The position numbers were made by a program, and so were the translations under genes. This document shows positions 16,748 through 25,057 of a stretch of 64,000 bases of DNA, in pieces; within the stretch, counting starts at the first letter, position 1; each line of letters begins with the position of its first letter. The DNA is from Bradyrhizobium niftali. Lineage in GTDB: Bacteria; Pseudomonadota; Alphaproteobacteria; Rhizobiales; Xanthobacteraceae. The stretch is taken from the NCBI RefSeq assembly GCF_004571025.1, contig NZ_SPQT01000017.1, forward strand, positions 1 through 64,000, given 5' to 3'. The notes under the pieces were generated by a model that saw only the letters and a program-made list of their open reading frames with translations, ran no database searches and was not told the DNA's origin.

Positions 16748-17095
16748 TCAGGATTTGCCCTTGCCTGACTGCATGAGACTGCCGGTCATCTGGCGCATGT
16801 GGTCTCCGGCGCTGGTGAACTGGCTGCGCAGGAAGTCAGACTGGATTCGCATCGCTTCCTGAAGGTCGGTGGCATGAACGAGCTTGCGCGCATGCTCGAA
16901 CGCCGACTTCATGTTCTGCTCGGTGAAAGCGAGCGCCTGCTTCGACACTTCCGTCCCTGCTCCGGGAACGGATGACATCGATTTGGTGGCGGCATCGAAA
17001 AACATGCCGAAAGCCTGTTCCGCCTGGTCGATCGTCTTCTCGGCCAAGTCGCGCAGTTCGGCCGGAACTTCGAGCTTCGGTTCGATCATGGTCAT
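16748..17095 (-). CDS. Phasin family protein
   Basis: A 115-residue protein without signal or membrane segment, made almost wholly of amphipathic helix with the phasin_2 pattern (LAEKTIDQAEQAFGMFF, KQALAFTEQNMKSAFEHARKL, QSDFLRSQF). Phasins coat polyhydroxyalkanoate granules and control their size. A second possible start lies two codons downstream. No pha genes are adjacent, which is usual for dispersed phasin genes in rhizobia. Confidence 0.85.
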   Translation of the reverse strand: MTMIEPKLEVPAELRDLAEKTIDQAEQAFGMFFDAATKSMSSVPGAGTEVSKQALAFTEQNMKSAFEHARKLVHATDLQEAMRIQSDFLRSQFTSAGDHMRQMTGSLMQSGKGKS

Positions 17096-17229
17096 ACTCC
17101 TCCCTTTTTCTTAGCTAAATACCACACTTGCCGGACCGCATTCCAGCGGCGAACCCGGGGGCAAACGTCCCCCGGCGGTCCGGCTTGGGCAGGAAAACGA
17201 AGGAAAAGGCGTTGGGACGTACGCCCGGC

Positions 17230-17415
17230 TCAGGACAGGGGGTGTTCGGAAAGGGTTTCTTCGGTGGCGAGGTCTTCAACGAGCTTGATGACCTCGAAGC
17301 GCTGGCGAGGCGCGAGCTTCAAAAAAGCGCGGAGCAGGCGCAGGCTTTCGACCGTGCCGCTCGCAGGCGCGCCGAGCTTGAGGTGCAGTTCAGCCGCGAA
17401 GTTGAGGTTCTTCAT
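17230..17415 (-). CDS. Small hypothetical protein (61 aa)
   Basis: A 61-residue soluble protein, start chosen at the Met encoded at 17413-17415 because the upstream extension is Gly/Cys-rich and unlike the rest. It has a predicted helix with LRLLRAFLKLAPRQRFEVIKLVEDLA, suggesting a small helical, possibly regulatory protein. No family recognised. Confidence 0.5.
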   Translation of the reverse strand: MKNLNFAAELHLKLGAPASGTVESLRLLRAFLKLAPRQRFEVIKLVEDLATEETLSEHPLS

Positions 17416-17773
17416 CTCGCACCCATCACAAGCATCGGCCTTCCTGATCGTCCCACTCGAGAGCCGAACACCATAACCGGGTGCCATGGAGAGGACGAAC
17501 TCTCGGTTGGGGGGTCCGGCGGGCTAGCACGCTCGGGCTCAACCGAACAGGTTGTAGTTATGCCAAGAAACAACCCTTCCGGCAAGCCCGACCAACGGCT
17601 TAGCGATGCTTCGTCTGCATCGCACCACCGCGATTCCGGATAACAGGAATATGGACCGCCGTCACCCACCTGCGTCAAGAAGCGGCATCAGTCACGCACA
17701 CGGCCCTGATTGCTGTCAACCAGCACAGCATTTCGCCTTGGTTCCGGCATGAATGGGCATTGACGCAGGCGAT
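17416..17773. other. Gene-free interval
   Basis: About 360 bases between two minus-strand genes. Open frames here overlap on both strands and have no ribosome binding sites or protein-like composition. It should contain the promoter of the gene at 17230-17415. I see no strong hairpin or repeat. Confidence 0.5.
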
Positions 17774-18238
17774 CTAACGCTTCTTCAGCGTATACACGTA
17801 ATTGTTGAGTCCCACCTCGGCGGTTGTATCGTCGACGAAATGAACGTCGATCTCGCAGCCGGTCTCCAAAGTCCTGATCGGGACGCCAGCGAAGCCGAGC
17901 GAGGCGGCAAGCGCCTTGGGATCGGCCTTCTTGTCGGCACGTTGCATCTCGTCGAATGCGCCCTGGAAGATCATGTCGGGGCCATAATCCGTCACCTTGT
18001 ACTGCGGCCTGGCGCAGGCAAACGGGCGCGGCCCCGAGATTTCCTTCGCCTTCAGGACGACTGTCTTGCCCATCAGCCGCGCCCGCTCCGTGTCGTCAGG
18101 CTTGCGTTGCGCATCGGCCCATGGCGCGACCACGGCAGCCGCAAATGTCCAGCTTCCGATGTAGAAGGGATCTGCCGCCGCGACGGTGCCTGCGACACCG
18201 GCAGACACAAGAAGGCAAACAATGCGGGCGAATTTCAT
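17774..18238 (-). CDS. Secreted hypothetical protein (154 aa)
   Basis: A 154-residue protein with a clear signal peptide (residues 1-21, ending VAAA) if started at the Met at 18238; in-frame codons up to 18304 would place 22 extra residues before the signal. The mature part has two Cys (in PFACARPQ and LETGCEID) that may form a disulfide, and a conserved-looking WTFAAAVVAPWAD stretch at its start. A small periplasmic lipocalin-like or inhibitor-like fold is possible but cannot be shown here. Confidence 0.65.
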   Translation of the reverse strand: MKFARIVCLLVSAGVAGTVAAADPFYIGSWTFAAAVVAPWADAQRKPDDTERARLMGKTVVLKAKEISGPRPFACARPQYKVTDYGPDMIFQGAFDEMQRADKKADPKALAASLGFAGVPIRTLETGCEIDVHFVDDTTAEVGLNNYVYTLKKR

Positions 18239-18432
18239 CTGACGTATCCCCTCGAGCCCACTTTGGACTCGCTTCTTCGCATCAAGGTTCATCGCTCCCG
18301 ACATGTTGCCGCCGATGAACCATCGTTCAAGATCGGACGACCAAGCGTTGCGATACGGCCACGCAGATCACGGGCGCCATGGCTGACGGACTCAACCGAT
18401 TCGGGCGCGCGTCAGCACCAAAGGACGACGGC

Positions 18433-18789
18433 ATGCTTTCTCGCTGCGATCTCATCAAGGGCGCCGCGGTTGCGCTCTTCACCCTCTCGATACAAGGCGC
18501 ATGGGCGCAGGAGGCCAAGATGAATCTGTTCAAGATCGTCACCATCAAGGACGAAATTGTCGTCGGACTGTCGGCGGAGGAGCTCCAGGCGCTCGGCGGC
18601 AATGATGCGAGCGCGGTTGCGCACGCGCTGGCGCAGAAGGGTGACCTCACCGTCTGGCAATACAACGTGCATCGCGGCCCGAACGGCGAATTGCAGCAGG
18701 CACCGACCGCCAGGATCGGGCTTTTGGCCAACGCCTCGCTGCGTGTCGAGCCCTACACGACGCCTTACCAGATTGTACCGCATCCGTAA
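18433..18789 (+). CDS. Secreted hypothetical protein (118 aa)
   Basis: Started at 18433, the protein has 118 residues with a signal-like N-terminus (CDLIKGAAVALFTLSIQGAWAQ); an earlier ATG at 18379 adds 18 residues. The mature part begins with NLFKIVTIKDEIVVGLSAEE and includes a QYNVHRGPNGELQQAPTARI stretch, giving a compact alpha/beta protein of unknown role. Lies opposite the gene at 17774 in a divergent arrangement. Confidence 0.6.
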   Translation: MLSRCDLIKGAAVALFTLSIQGAWAQEAKMNLFKIVTIKDEIVVGLSAEELQALGGNDASAVAHALAQKGDLTVWQYNVHRGPNGELQQAPTARIGLLANASLRVEPYTTPYQIVPHP

Positions 18790-18799
18790 GCAGCAGACC

Positions 18800-18831
18800 G
18801 GCCCGCCGGCGGCCGAGACCGCCGGCGGGCC
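18800..18831. terminator. Strong hairpin between convergent genes
   Basis: ggcccgccggcgg (18800-18812) and ccgccggcgggcc (18819-18831) form a perfect 13-base-pair stem with a 6-base loop. It sits in the 46 bases between two convergent stop codons, so it can end transcription from both sides. No T run follows, so termination may be only partial. Confidence 0.65.
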
Positions 18832-18835
18832 GCAA

Positions 18836-19396
18836 TCATCTGCGCTGGTCTGCACGCTGCGTCCCCGCCTCCGTCGCGAAGCCGTAGATCAGCGCCAGCC
18901 GGTCCAGGCATTCGCGAAACCGCCGCGCAAAATAGTCGTTCCAGCGCTGCGTGCGGACGGCGCGACGCTGCCCGATCTGATCCATGGTCAGCCCCAGCAC
19001 CAGCACGTCGTGCACCAGAGCGGCGCCGTCGGTGCCGAGTTCGCGCTCGATCCGGTTCAGCCGCAGCACCGCCTGTCGCTGGCTCTCGGTGACGGGCTCG
19101 CGCGTGCGGGCGCCATCGACATATTCGTGGGTTGGGTCCATCGCCTGACGCTCCCAATCGTTCTGGAAGGCGCGCCCGCCGCGGTATTGTGCCTCGTCGA
19201 TCTGGTGGTGCGAGTGCAGGCGGCCGAGCGGATCGCTACGGATCGACCGGATTGCCATGATCTTCTCGCCGGGATCGAGCGCCAGCGGATTGTCGATCTC
19301 GACCTCCGCCACTTCCGCATTGAATGGCACCTCGCGCGACCGCCGGTCGTAGATCTGTGCCAGTTTGTAGGATCTATTGCGTCGGACACGTCCCAC
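18836..19396 (-). CDS. Hypothetical protein, possibly DNA-binding (186 aa)
   Basis: A 186-residue basic soluble protein. The C-terminal half has a helical pattern (VTESQRQAVLRLNRIERELG, then VLVLGLTMDQIGQRRAVRTQRWNDYFARRFRECLDRLA) reminiscent of the DUF6456-type helix-turn-helix proteins of Rhizobiales. The spacing to the GcrA gene upstream on the same strand is 46 bases, so both may be on one transcript. The assignment rests on pattern only. Confidence 0.6.
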   Translation of the reverse strand: MGRVRRNRSYKLAQIYDRRSREVPFNAEVAEVEIDNPLALDPGEKIMAIRSIRSDPLGRLHSHHQIDEAQYRGGRAFQNDWERQAMDPTHEYVDGARTREPVTESQRQAVLRLNRIERELGTDGAALVHDVLVLGLTMDQIGQRRAVRTQRWNDYFARRFRECLDRLALIYGFATEAGTQRADQRR

Positions 19397-19442
19397 TCGG
19401 ATACTCCTTGCAAGATTGACGATTGAACGGGCGAGCGCACTC

Positions 19443-19964
19443 TCAGGCGGCGGAGACCAGCCTCAGCACGACGGGACCCGCGACACGGGCGGACGCAGCC
19501 CCGGAGCGGCGCGTCAGGCGCGCATGCGGCGCGCAATAGCTGGAGGCCGGCTGGCGCGGGTGGCCGCAGAAGGCGATCTCCTCCCCGTCCTTGTCACCTC
19601 CATAGGGGTAACGGCAGTCGGCCGGCGCAAGATCGACCAGCTGGACGAGGCGCGGCTGAACGCCGACACAGCGCAACTTGGCCCGCGCGGGCTTCAGTGC
19701 AGACTTCGGCGGCAGATTTAACGCCGGCCGTCGCGGCGAAAGCAGACCGGTCTCGCCCGGCAGCGCAGGCACGATCGACGGGCTCGTCACCCGTTCCGGC
19801 GCAACGAGCCCGAGCCGCTTGGCGCGGCCAGCCACTGCGCTGCGCGTATAAGCCGTTCCAAACCTTGCGTTAATCCGTCTTCCGATCTCCGCATAAGATA
19901 TTCCCTTGAGAAAATAGTCGCGAAGCGCGTCGGAGTGCTCCGACGGCCAATGACCCGGTTCCAT
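19443..19964 (-). CDS. gcrA: GcrA-family cell cycle regulator
   Basis: A 173-residue GcrA-type protein. The N-terminal DNA-binding region (residues about 8-48: ALRDYFLKGISYAEIGRRIN then YTRSAVAGRAKRLGL) and the C-terminal sigma-factor-binding region (CRYPYGGDKDGEEIAFCGHP, SYCAPHARL) are both present. Caulobacter GcrA activates promoters holding methylated GANTC sites through sigma-70. The conserved N-terminal Trp-Thr pair of GcrA is replaced (GHWPSEHSD), so it may be a paralogue and not the master regulator. Start at 19964; divergent from the S24 repressor gene. Confidence 0.8.
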   Translation of the reverse strand: MEPGHWPSEHSDALRDYFLKGISYAEIGRRINARFGTAYTRSAVAGRAKRLGLVAPERVTSPSIVPALPGETGLLSPRRPALNLPPKSALKPARAKLRCVGVQPRLVQLVDLAPADCRYPYGGDKDGEEIAFCGHPRQPASSYCAPHARLTRRSGAASARVAGPVVLRLVSAA

Positions 19965-20078
19965 GCTGCTGTCCTGTGATGCACCTCGTCCGATCGCACG
20001 ACCGGGAGGCGAGACACACATTCCGGTATTCCGAAGCGAGAGTCAAGCCGTAATTCTGATATTCATAATTGCATCAAT

Positions 20079-20091
20079 TCCGAATTTCGGA
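20079..20091. promoter_or_regulatory. Palindrome tccgaa-t-ttcgga, candidate repressor operator
   Basis: A perfect 13-base palindrome 40 bases upstream of the S24-repressor ATG and within the divergent region shared with the gcrA-like gene. Related half-sites (ttccgg, ttccga) lie at 20021-20035, and variants occur again after the repressor gene at 20745-20795. The recurrence suggests autoregulation by the S24 protein. Confidence 0.5.
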
Positions 20092-20130
20092 TTACAAGAG
20101 GCGAGACGATGGGCAATCGAGGGAATCACC

Positions 20131-20739
20131 ATGTTGGACGTTGCAATGATCGAGCGGGGCCTGGAGAAGACGGGCAAAAGCAAGGGGGGCCTGGCGGCAG
20201 CGATGGGCGTGCGCCCCGGCGCGGTCTCGGAGATTCTTGGTGGCGAGCGCCTGGTGAAGGCCTCGGAGATCATTCCGATCATGGAATATCTCGAGCTCAA
20301 TCTCGCGCCGATCATGGGGCGCGTGGGTGCCGGCGCCGTGATTGAGCCGGACTACGAGCAGGTTCCTCCGGAGGGTCTCGGCGACATCGCGTTGCCCTTC
20401 CCGATCATGGAAGAGACGATTGCATTCGAGATCGTCGGCGATTCGATGCTGCCAAAATACGAGAGCGGCGACGTGATCGTGGTCTACAAGGACCAGCGTC
20501 ATCCGCTGTCGAGCTTCTACGGCGAAGAGGCCGTGGTCCGGCTCAAGACCGGCGAACGCTATTTGAAGACCATCGAGCGGGGCAAATCCCCTTCCGTCGT
20601 CAATCTCACCAGCTTCAACGCCAAGCCGATCGTCGGCGTCAAGCTCGACTGGGTCGGGGAGATCTGCCTCTCCATGCCCAAGGGTCAGCTCGAACGGCTG
20701 CGCGCCAAGTCGGCGCGCCCCCGCAAGAAGGGCAAATAG
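20131..20739 (+). CDS. XRE/S24 LexA-like repressor
   Basis: A 202-residue protein with an N-terminal helix-turn-helix region (residues about 3-55: IERGLEKTGKSKGGLAAAMGVRPGAVSEILGG) and a C-terminal S24 peptidase-like domain (about 75-190). The nucleophile Ser lies in EIVGDSMLPKYESGD and the Lys in GEEAVVRLKTGERYLKTI, so it may be able to cleave itself as LexA and phage CI-type repressors do. The cleavage dipeptide probably lies near VGAGA (about 62-66). The start at 20131 has a gaggg 8 bases upstream. A prophage origin is possible, but no phage structural genes are nearby. Confidence 0.85.
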   Translation: MLDVAMIERGLEKTGKSKGGLAAAMGVRPGAVSEILGGERLVKASEIIPIMEYLELNLAPIMGRVGAGAVIEPDYEQVPPEGLGDIALPFPIMEETIAFEIVGDSMLPKYESGDVIVVYKDQRHPLSSFYGEEAVVRLKTGERYLKTIERGKSPSVVNLTSFNAKPIVGVKLDWVGEICLSMPKGQLERLRAKSARPRKKGK

Positions 20740-20744
20740 GTCGC

Positions 20745-20801
20745 CGATTTCCGATTTTTGGAAATCGAACTTGACTTAATTCTGTTTTTCGGAAATACTC
20801 T
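20745..20801 (+). promoter_or_regulatory. Promoter with two operator-like boxes
   Basis: cgatttcc (20745-20752) and ggaaatcg (20760-20767) form an inverted repeat. It is followed by ttgact (20771-20776), a 17-base spacer and aatact (20794-20799), a sigma-70-like promoter. A tttcggaaa box (20787-20795) lies inside the spacer and runs into the -10. These boxes share the ttccg/cggaa core with the palindrome at 20079, so the S24 protein could repress the gene at 20842. Confidence 0.45.
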
Positions 20802-20841
20802 GCCGCGCTCCCGACCATTGGGGCGCGGCAGGATCGTCTCC

Positions 20842-21116
20842 ATGCAGTATTTCGTCGTAATGATCGACTACGGGCGGCGCGGCCGCGAGGCCGTCGTCGA
20901 TCCTGAAATCACGAGGCGCGAGGTCATCGCCCGCGTTGCCTCGGTGAATACCAGAACATCTCGTTCATCCACGAGATCGCGGAGAGTTCGGTCGAGGACG
21001 TCACCGAGGCCATCCTGACCGAGGCCACCCTTCCCCACGTTCCGCCTGAAGATGTCGACCTCCAGGCGATCGGCCTCGATCACGTCCGCGACCTGCGCAA
21101 GCACGAACGGACGTGA
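20842..21116 (+). pseudogene. Conserved small protein gene broken by a 1-base deletion
   Basis: The ATG at 20842 starts MQYFVVMIDYGRRGREAVVD and runs to about codon 34 (ARVAS), after which this frame turns into Ser/Arg-rich nonsense. Restoring one g near 20943 (tcggtgaa to tcgggtgaa) gives a continuous 91-residue protein that continues with GEYQNISFIHEIAESSVEDV and ends LDHVRDLRKHERT. The two halves together have the look of a single small acidic protein found in alphaproteobacteria. It is either a recent frameshift or a base-call error in a short G run. The function is unknown. Confidence 0.75.
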
Positions 21117-21154
21117 CGCAGACCCGGAGGTCTGCGTCAGCGTCCGGCAGAGCA

Positions 21155-22129
21155 TCACACCAGGAGCACGGTCGATCCCGTCGTCTTGCGTGCCGCGAGA
21201 TCGGCATGCGCCTTGGCCGCGTCCTTCAGCGGATAGGTCTGGTGCACCTCGATCTTGACCGCGCCGGACTTGACGACGTCGAACAGCTCGCCCGCCATCG
21301 CCACCAGGCTCTCGCGCTTGGCGGCATAGGTGAACAGCGTCGGACGGGTGACGTAGAGCGAGCCCTTCTGGGCGAGCAGGCCGAGATTGAGTGGCTCGAC
21401 CGCGCCGGAGGACTGGCCGAACAGCGCAGCGACGCCGAGCGGCGCGAGGCAGTCCAGCGATTTCAGGAACGTGTCCTTGCCGACGGAGTCGTAGACCACC
21501 GGCACCTTCTTGCCGCCGGTGATCTCGTCGACGCGTTTCACGAAATCCTCGCGCGTGTAAATGATGACATGGTCGCAGCCATGCGCCTTGGCCAGCTTTG
21601 CCTTCTCGTCGTTGCTGACGGTGCCGATCACGGTCGCGCCGAGATGCTTGGCCCATTGGCTCAGGATCAGGCCAACACCACCGGCCGCGGCATGGAGCAG
21701 GATCGTGTCGCCGGCCTTCACCCGATAGGTCTGCCGGATCAGATATTGCGTCGTCAGCCCCTTCAGCATCATCGCCGCCGCCGTCTTGTCGTCGACGCCG
21801 TCAGGCAGCTTCAGCAGACGGTCGGCGGGGATCAGCCGCGCCTCGGAATAGGCGCCGAGCGGCGAGGCGCCATAGGCGACGCGATCGCCCGGCTTCAGAT
21901 CGGTGACACCTGGCCCGATCTCCTCGACAATGCCCGCCGCCTCGCTGCCGAGCCCGCTCGGCAGCTGCGCCGGATAAAGACCCGAACGGTTGTAGATGTC
22001 GACGAAGTTGAGACCGACGGCGGTGTGGCGGATGCGCGCCTCGCCCGGTCCGGGCTTGGCGACACTGACCTCCTCCCAGACCAGGACTTCCGGCCCGCCG
22101 GTCTTGTGAAAGCGAATGGCATGCGTCAT
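21155..22129 (-). CDS. qor: NADPH:quinone oxidoreductase (zeta-crystallin type)
   Basis: A 324-residue zinc-free medium-chain dehydrogenase/reductase. Key features: NFVDIYNRSGLYP near residue 41, the GSEAAGIVEEIG stretch, the nucleotide-binding HAAAGGVGLILSQWAK with AXXGXXG spacing, and no structural-zinc Cys cluster. Members reduce quinones one electron at a time with NADPH. Length matches the family. Single gene. Confidence 0.88.
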   Translation of the reverse strand: MTHAIRFHKTGGPEVLVWEEVSVAKPGPGEARIRHTAVGLNFVDIYNRSGLYPAQLPSGLGSEAAGIVEEIGPGVTDLKPGDRVAYGASPLGAYSEARLIPADRLLKLPDGVDDKTAAAMMLKGLTTQYLIRQTYRVKAGDTILLHAAAGGVGLILSQWAKHLGATVIGTVSNDEKAKLAKAHGCDHVIIYTREDFVKRVDEITGGKKVPVVYDSVGKDTFLKSLDCLAPLGVAALFGQSSGAVEPLNLGLLAQKGSLYVTRPTLFTYAAKRESLVAMAGELFDVVKSGAVKIEVHQTYPLKDAAKAHADLAARKTTGSTVLLV

Positions 22130-22353
22130 GGGGTTGCTCCCTTATCGTTGCAGTGAAGGTCCGAGAACCGGATCGGCCTGTGAAATAGGCATTTCATCTG
22201 CCCGTTACAGTACAGAGACGTAACAAGAATGTCACAGCGAACGACAAATGCCCGCCGTTCCGCCTCTGTTCGAAAGAGTTGATGACGGCCTCGGAGCAAC
22301 CGGCAGTAGCTTTTGCGCGGGGTTTGGTGGTCGCCTGCGAAGGAGAAACCGAG

Positions 22354-22554
22354 ATGCCGGCTTATGTACAGCATCATCAGGATGTCGAGATCGCGCCCGT
22401 GAATTGCCCCACCTGCATGGGGTTCCTGCCGATGTATGTGCGCGAGGTCGAACCGCATTGGAGCCTTGCCAAGATCGACTTCGTCTATGAATGCGCCGAT
22501 TGCGGCGCCGAGGTCCGGCAGACGATCCGGAAGCCGGGGCCGCTGCGGCACTGA
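22354..22554 (+). CDS. Small zinc-ribbon-like protein (66 aa)
   Basis: A 66-residue protein with two Cys pairs: CPTC at about residue 15 and CADC at about 47, spaced like a zinc ribbon. The start at 22354 is backed by aaggag about 8 bases upstream; an earlier in-frame ATG at 22279 lacks one. The role is unknown; a small zinc-binding protein of unknown partner is the most that can be said. Confidence 0.65.
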   Translation: MPAYVQHHQDVEIAPVNCPTCMGFLPMYVREVEPHWSLAKIDFVYECADCGAEVRQTIRKPGPLRH

Positions 22555-22701
22555 CCGCGCGATCGGCAGACCGCTCAAGTATTTGCGCTAAGCGGAAAAA
22601 ACGCCGTTCACGCGGATCTGATGTCTCCCAAAGGAGGCTTGTTCTTTGCCTGGAACGCAGGCAGAACAGGCTTCAAGCAAGACCTTTGGGAGCGCCCATT
22701 C

Positions 22702-23649
22702 GTGGCTGAACAGAAGCCCTCGACCGCGATCGAGGCAGTGGAGAGCGGCCTCGCCGCGCAGGGTTATATCGCGAGCCGCCAGATCGCGACTGCCGTCTAT
22801 TTGTCGCAGCAGATCGAGAAGCCGATCCTGGTCGAGGGCCCTGCGGGCGTCGGCAAGACCGAGCTTGCCAAGGCGATCGCCGCCTGGCGCGGCATGAAGA
22901 TGATCCGCCTACAATGCTACGAGGGCCTCGACGAGGCCAAGGCGCTCTATGAGTGGAAATACGCCAAGCAGCTTCTCTATACGCAGATCCTCAAGGACAA
23001 GCTCGGCGAGGTGCTCGGCGGCGCGCAGACGCTGCACGCTGCGCTCGATCAGCTCCACGATTTCGGCGACGTGTTCTTCTCCAAGGAGTTCGTCGAGCCG
23101 CGGCCGCTGCTCCAGGCGCTGGAGCAGCCGGGCGGTTGCGTGCTGCTGATCGACGAGATCGACAAATCGGACGCCGAGTTTGAATCGCTGCTGCTGGAAA
23201 TCCTTTCGGACTTCCAGGTCACGATCCCCGAACTCGGCACCGTCTCCGCCATCACACCGCCGACGGTGATCCTCACCTCCAACAGCGAGCGCGACCTGGG
23301 CGATGCCCTGAAGCGGCGCTGCCTGCATCTGCATATCGGCTTCCCCGAGCAGCGGCTGGAGGAGCGCATCGTCGAGAGCCGCGTGCCCGGCATCTCGCAG
23401 ACGCTGCGCCGGCAGATGGTCGGATTCATCCACGAGATCCGCTCGCTGGATTTGAAGAAGCTGCCCTCGGTCAGCGAGACCATCGATTGGGCGCGCGTGC
23501 TGGTGCTGCTTCAGGCTTCCGAGCTCGACACCGAGATCGTCAAGGACACGCTCAACGTGCTCCTGAAATACGAAGCCGATATCGAGGCGGCCCAGCCCCA
23601 GATCACGACCTTCATTGCCAAGGCAGCACGATCCAACGTCTTCGGTTGA
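22702..23649 (+). CDS. MoxR-type AAA ATPase
   Basis: A 315-residue ATPase with Walker A GPAGVGKTE (about residue 52), Walker B VLLIDEIDKSD and sensor-1 TSNSERDLGDALKRRC. MoxR ATPases act as chaperones that insert cofactors into or activate their targets together with a VWA-domain partner, which is encoded 5 bases downstream. The GTG at 22702 with gggag 8 bases upstream marks the start of the family homology; an ATG at 22621 would add 27 unrelated residues. The resemblance is to the CoxD subgroup associated with CO dehydrogenase-like enzymes. Confidence 0.88.
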   Translation: MAEQKPSTAIEAVESGLAAQGYIASRQIATAVYLSQQIEKPILVEGPAGVGKTELAKAIAAWRGMKMIRLQCYEGLDEAKALYEWKYAKQLLYTQILKDKLGEVLGGAQTLHAALDQLHDFGDVFFSKEFVEPRPLLQALEQPGGCVLLIDEIDKSDAEFESLLLEILSDFQVTIPELGTVSAITPPTVILTSNSERDLGDALKRRCLHLHIGFPEQRLEERIVESRVPGISQTLRRQMVGFIHEIRSLDLKKLPSVSETIDWARVLVLLQASELDTEIVKDTLNVLLKYEADIEAAQPQITTFIAKAARSNVFG

Positions 23650-23654
23650 CGCCG

Positions 23655-25031
23655 ATGCGCGAGAACATCCATCGTTTCTTTCGGGCAGCACGTGGCGCCG
23701 GCGTACACGTCTCGCCCGCCGAAAGCATCGATGCGATGCGCGCGGTTGCGCAGGTCGGTTTTTCAGACCGAACCATCCTGCGCGACACCCTGCTTCTGAC
23801 GCTCGCCAAATCGCAGGACGAGAAACTCGCGCTCGGCGACTGCTTCGACCTGTTCTTCAGCCAGCCGGAGCCGCGGCAGGAGCAGCCTGAGGGCGCTGAC
23901 GAGGATCCGTCGCAGGATACGGATCAAGCCCCCTCTTCCGCCGCGGCCGGTGATGCGGGCGGCGGTTCGCCGCAAGAGGAACTGGGCCCGCTCGCGCAGA
24001 TGCTGCTGTCGCAGGATCGCAATGCGACCGCGGCCGCGATCGCCAGCGCGGCCGGCGCCGCGTCCCTGTCCGACATCCGCTATTCCACGCAGCGCGGCAT
24101 CTTCTCCAGCCGCATCCTCGACGCCATGGGCCTTCAGCGCCTGCGCGACGACCTCGACCAGCTGACCGCAACCAATCCCGCGCTGGCCGAGCGCCTGCGC
24201 GCCGCGCTCGACGCCCTGCGCGAAGCGGTCCGCGACACCGTCTCGCAGGGGCTTGCGCTCTATGCCCGCGAAGAAGCCGAGAACCTCCGCAACGATATCC
24301 TGCGCAATGCGCCGCTTGCGCGCATCGAGCGGCGCCAGGTCGCCGAGATGCGCGCCCTCATCCACCAGATCGCGCGCCGCCTGCGCGAGCGCTATTCCAA
24401 GCCACGCAAGCGCCAGCGCCGCGGGCATCTCGACGTCCGCCGCACGCTGCGTCGCAACGCGGCCTGGGGCGGTGTGCCCTTCCTCACGGCGTGGAAGCGC
24501 AAGCATCGCGACCGGCCGAAAATCGTTGCGCTCTGCGACGTCTCCGGCTCGGTCGCGCAGGTCTCCGATTTCTTCCTGCTCCTGATCCACTCGCTGCACG
24601 AGGTGGTCGACGACGTCCGCTCCTTTGCCTTCTCCTCGCACCTGATCGAGGTCAGCGACATCCTGGAAGCGAAATCGCCGGAAGAGGCGATGGCTGAGAT
24701 CATGTCCAAAGTCGGCTTCGGCTCATCCGACTACGGCTCGTCGCTGGTCGATTTCGAGAAGGATTTCATGAGCGCGCTGACGCCGCAGACGACGGTGATC
24801 GTGCTCGGCGATGCCCGCAGCAACAATCTCGATCCGCGCGCCGACATCCTGCGCCGGATCTCCGAGCGCTCGAAGCGGCTGGTCTGGCTCAATCCCGAGG
24901 GGCGACTCGCCTGGGGCTTTGGCGATTCCGAGATGCCGCGCTATGCGACCTTTTGCAGCGTGGTGCGCCAATGCGCCACGGCGCAGCAGCTCGAGCGCGC
25001 AGTGTCCGACATCGTGGCGACTTATCAGTAG
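23655..25031 (+). CDS. VWA-domain protein (CoxE-like), MoxR partner
   Basis: A 458-residue protein. An N-terminal helical region leads into an acidic Glu/Asp/Gln/Pro-rich linker (about 78-120), and a VWA domain begins near residue 290 with CDVSGSVAQVS, a complete DxSxS metal-ion site, followed by VLGDARSNN. The pattern matches CoxE, which with CoxD matures the active site of molybdenum hydroxylases. No coxSML genes are in the immediate neighbourhood; a distant candidate client in this window is the xanthine dehydrogenase at 49.7-53.2 kb. Confidence 0.85.
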   Translation: MRENIHRFFRAARGAGVHVSPAESIDAMRAVAQVGFSDRTILRDTLLLTLAKSQDEKLALGDCFDLFFSQPEPRQEQPEGADEDPSQDTDQAPSSAAAGDAGGGSPQEELGPLAQMLLSQDRNATAAAIASAAGAASLSDIRYSTQRGIFSSRILDAMGLQRLRDDLDQLTATNPALAERLRAALDALREAVRDTVSQGLALYAREEAENLRNDILRNAPLARIERRQVAEMRALIHQIARRLRERYSKPRKRQRRGHLDVRRTLRRNAAWGGVPFLTAWKRKHRDRPKIVALCDVSGSVAQVSDFFLLLIHSLHEVVDDVRSFAFSSHLIEVSDILEAKSPEEAMAEIMSKVGFGSSDYGSSLVDFEKDFMSALTPQTTVIVLGDARSNNLDPRADILRRISERSKRLVWLNPEGRLAWGFGDSEMPRYATFCSVVRQCATAQQLERAVSDIVATYQ

Positions 25032-25057
25032 ACGGCGATCACATCCGTCGTCTGGCG

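Noticed and set aside
20131..20739. Prophage remnant around the S24 repressor
   Set aside because: No phage structural, lysis or integrase gene is nearby, and the flanks are ordinary chromosomal genes.
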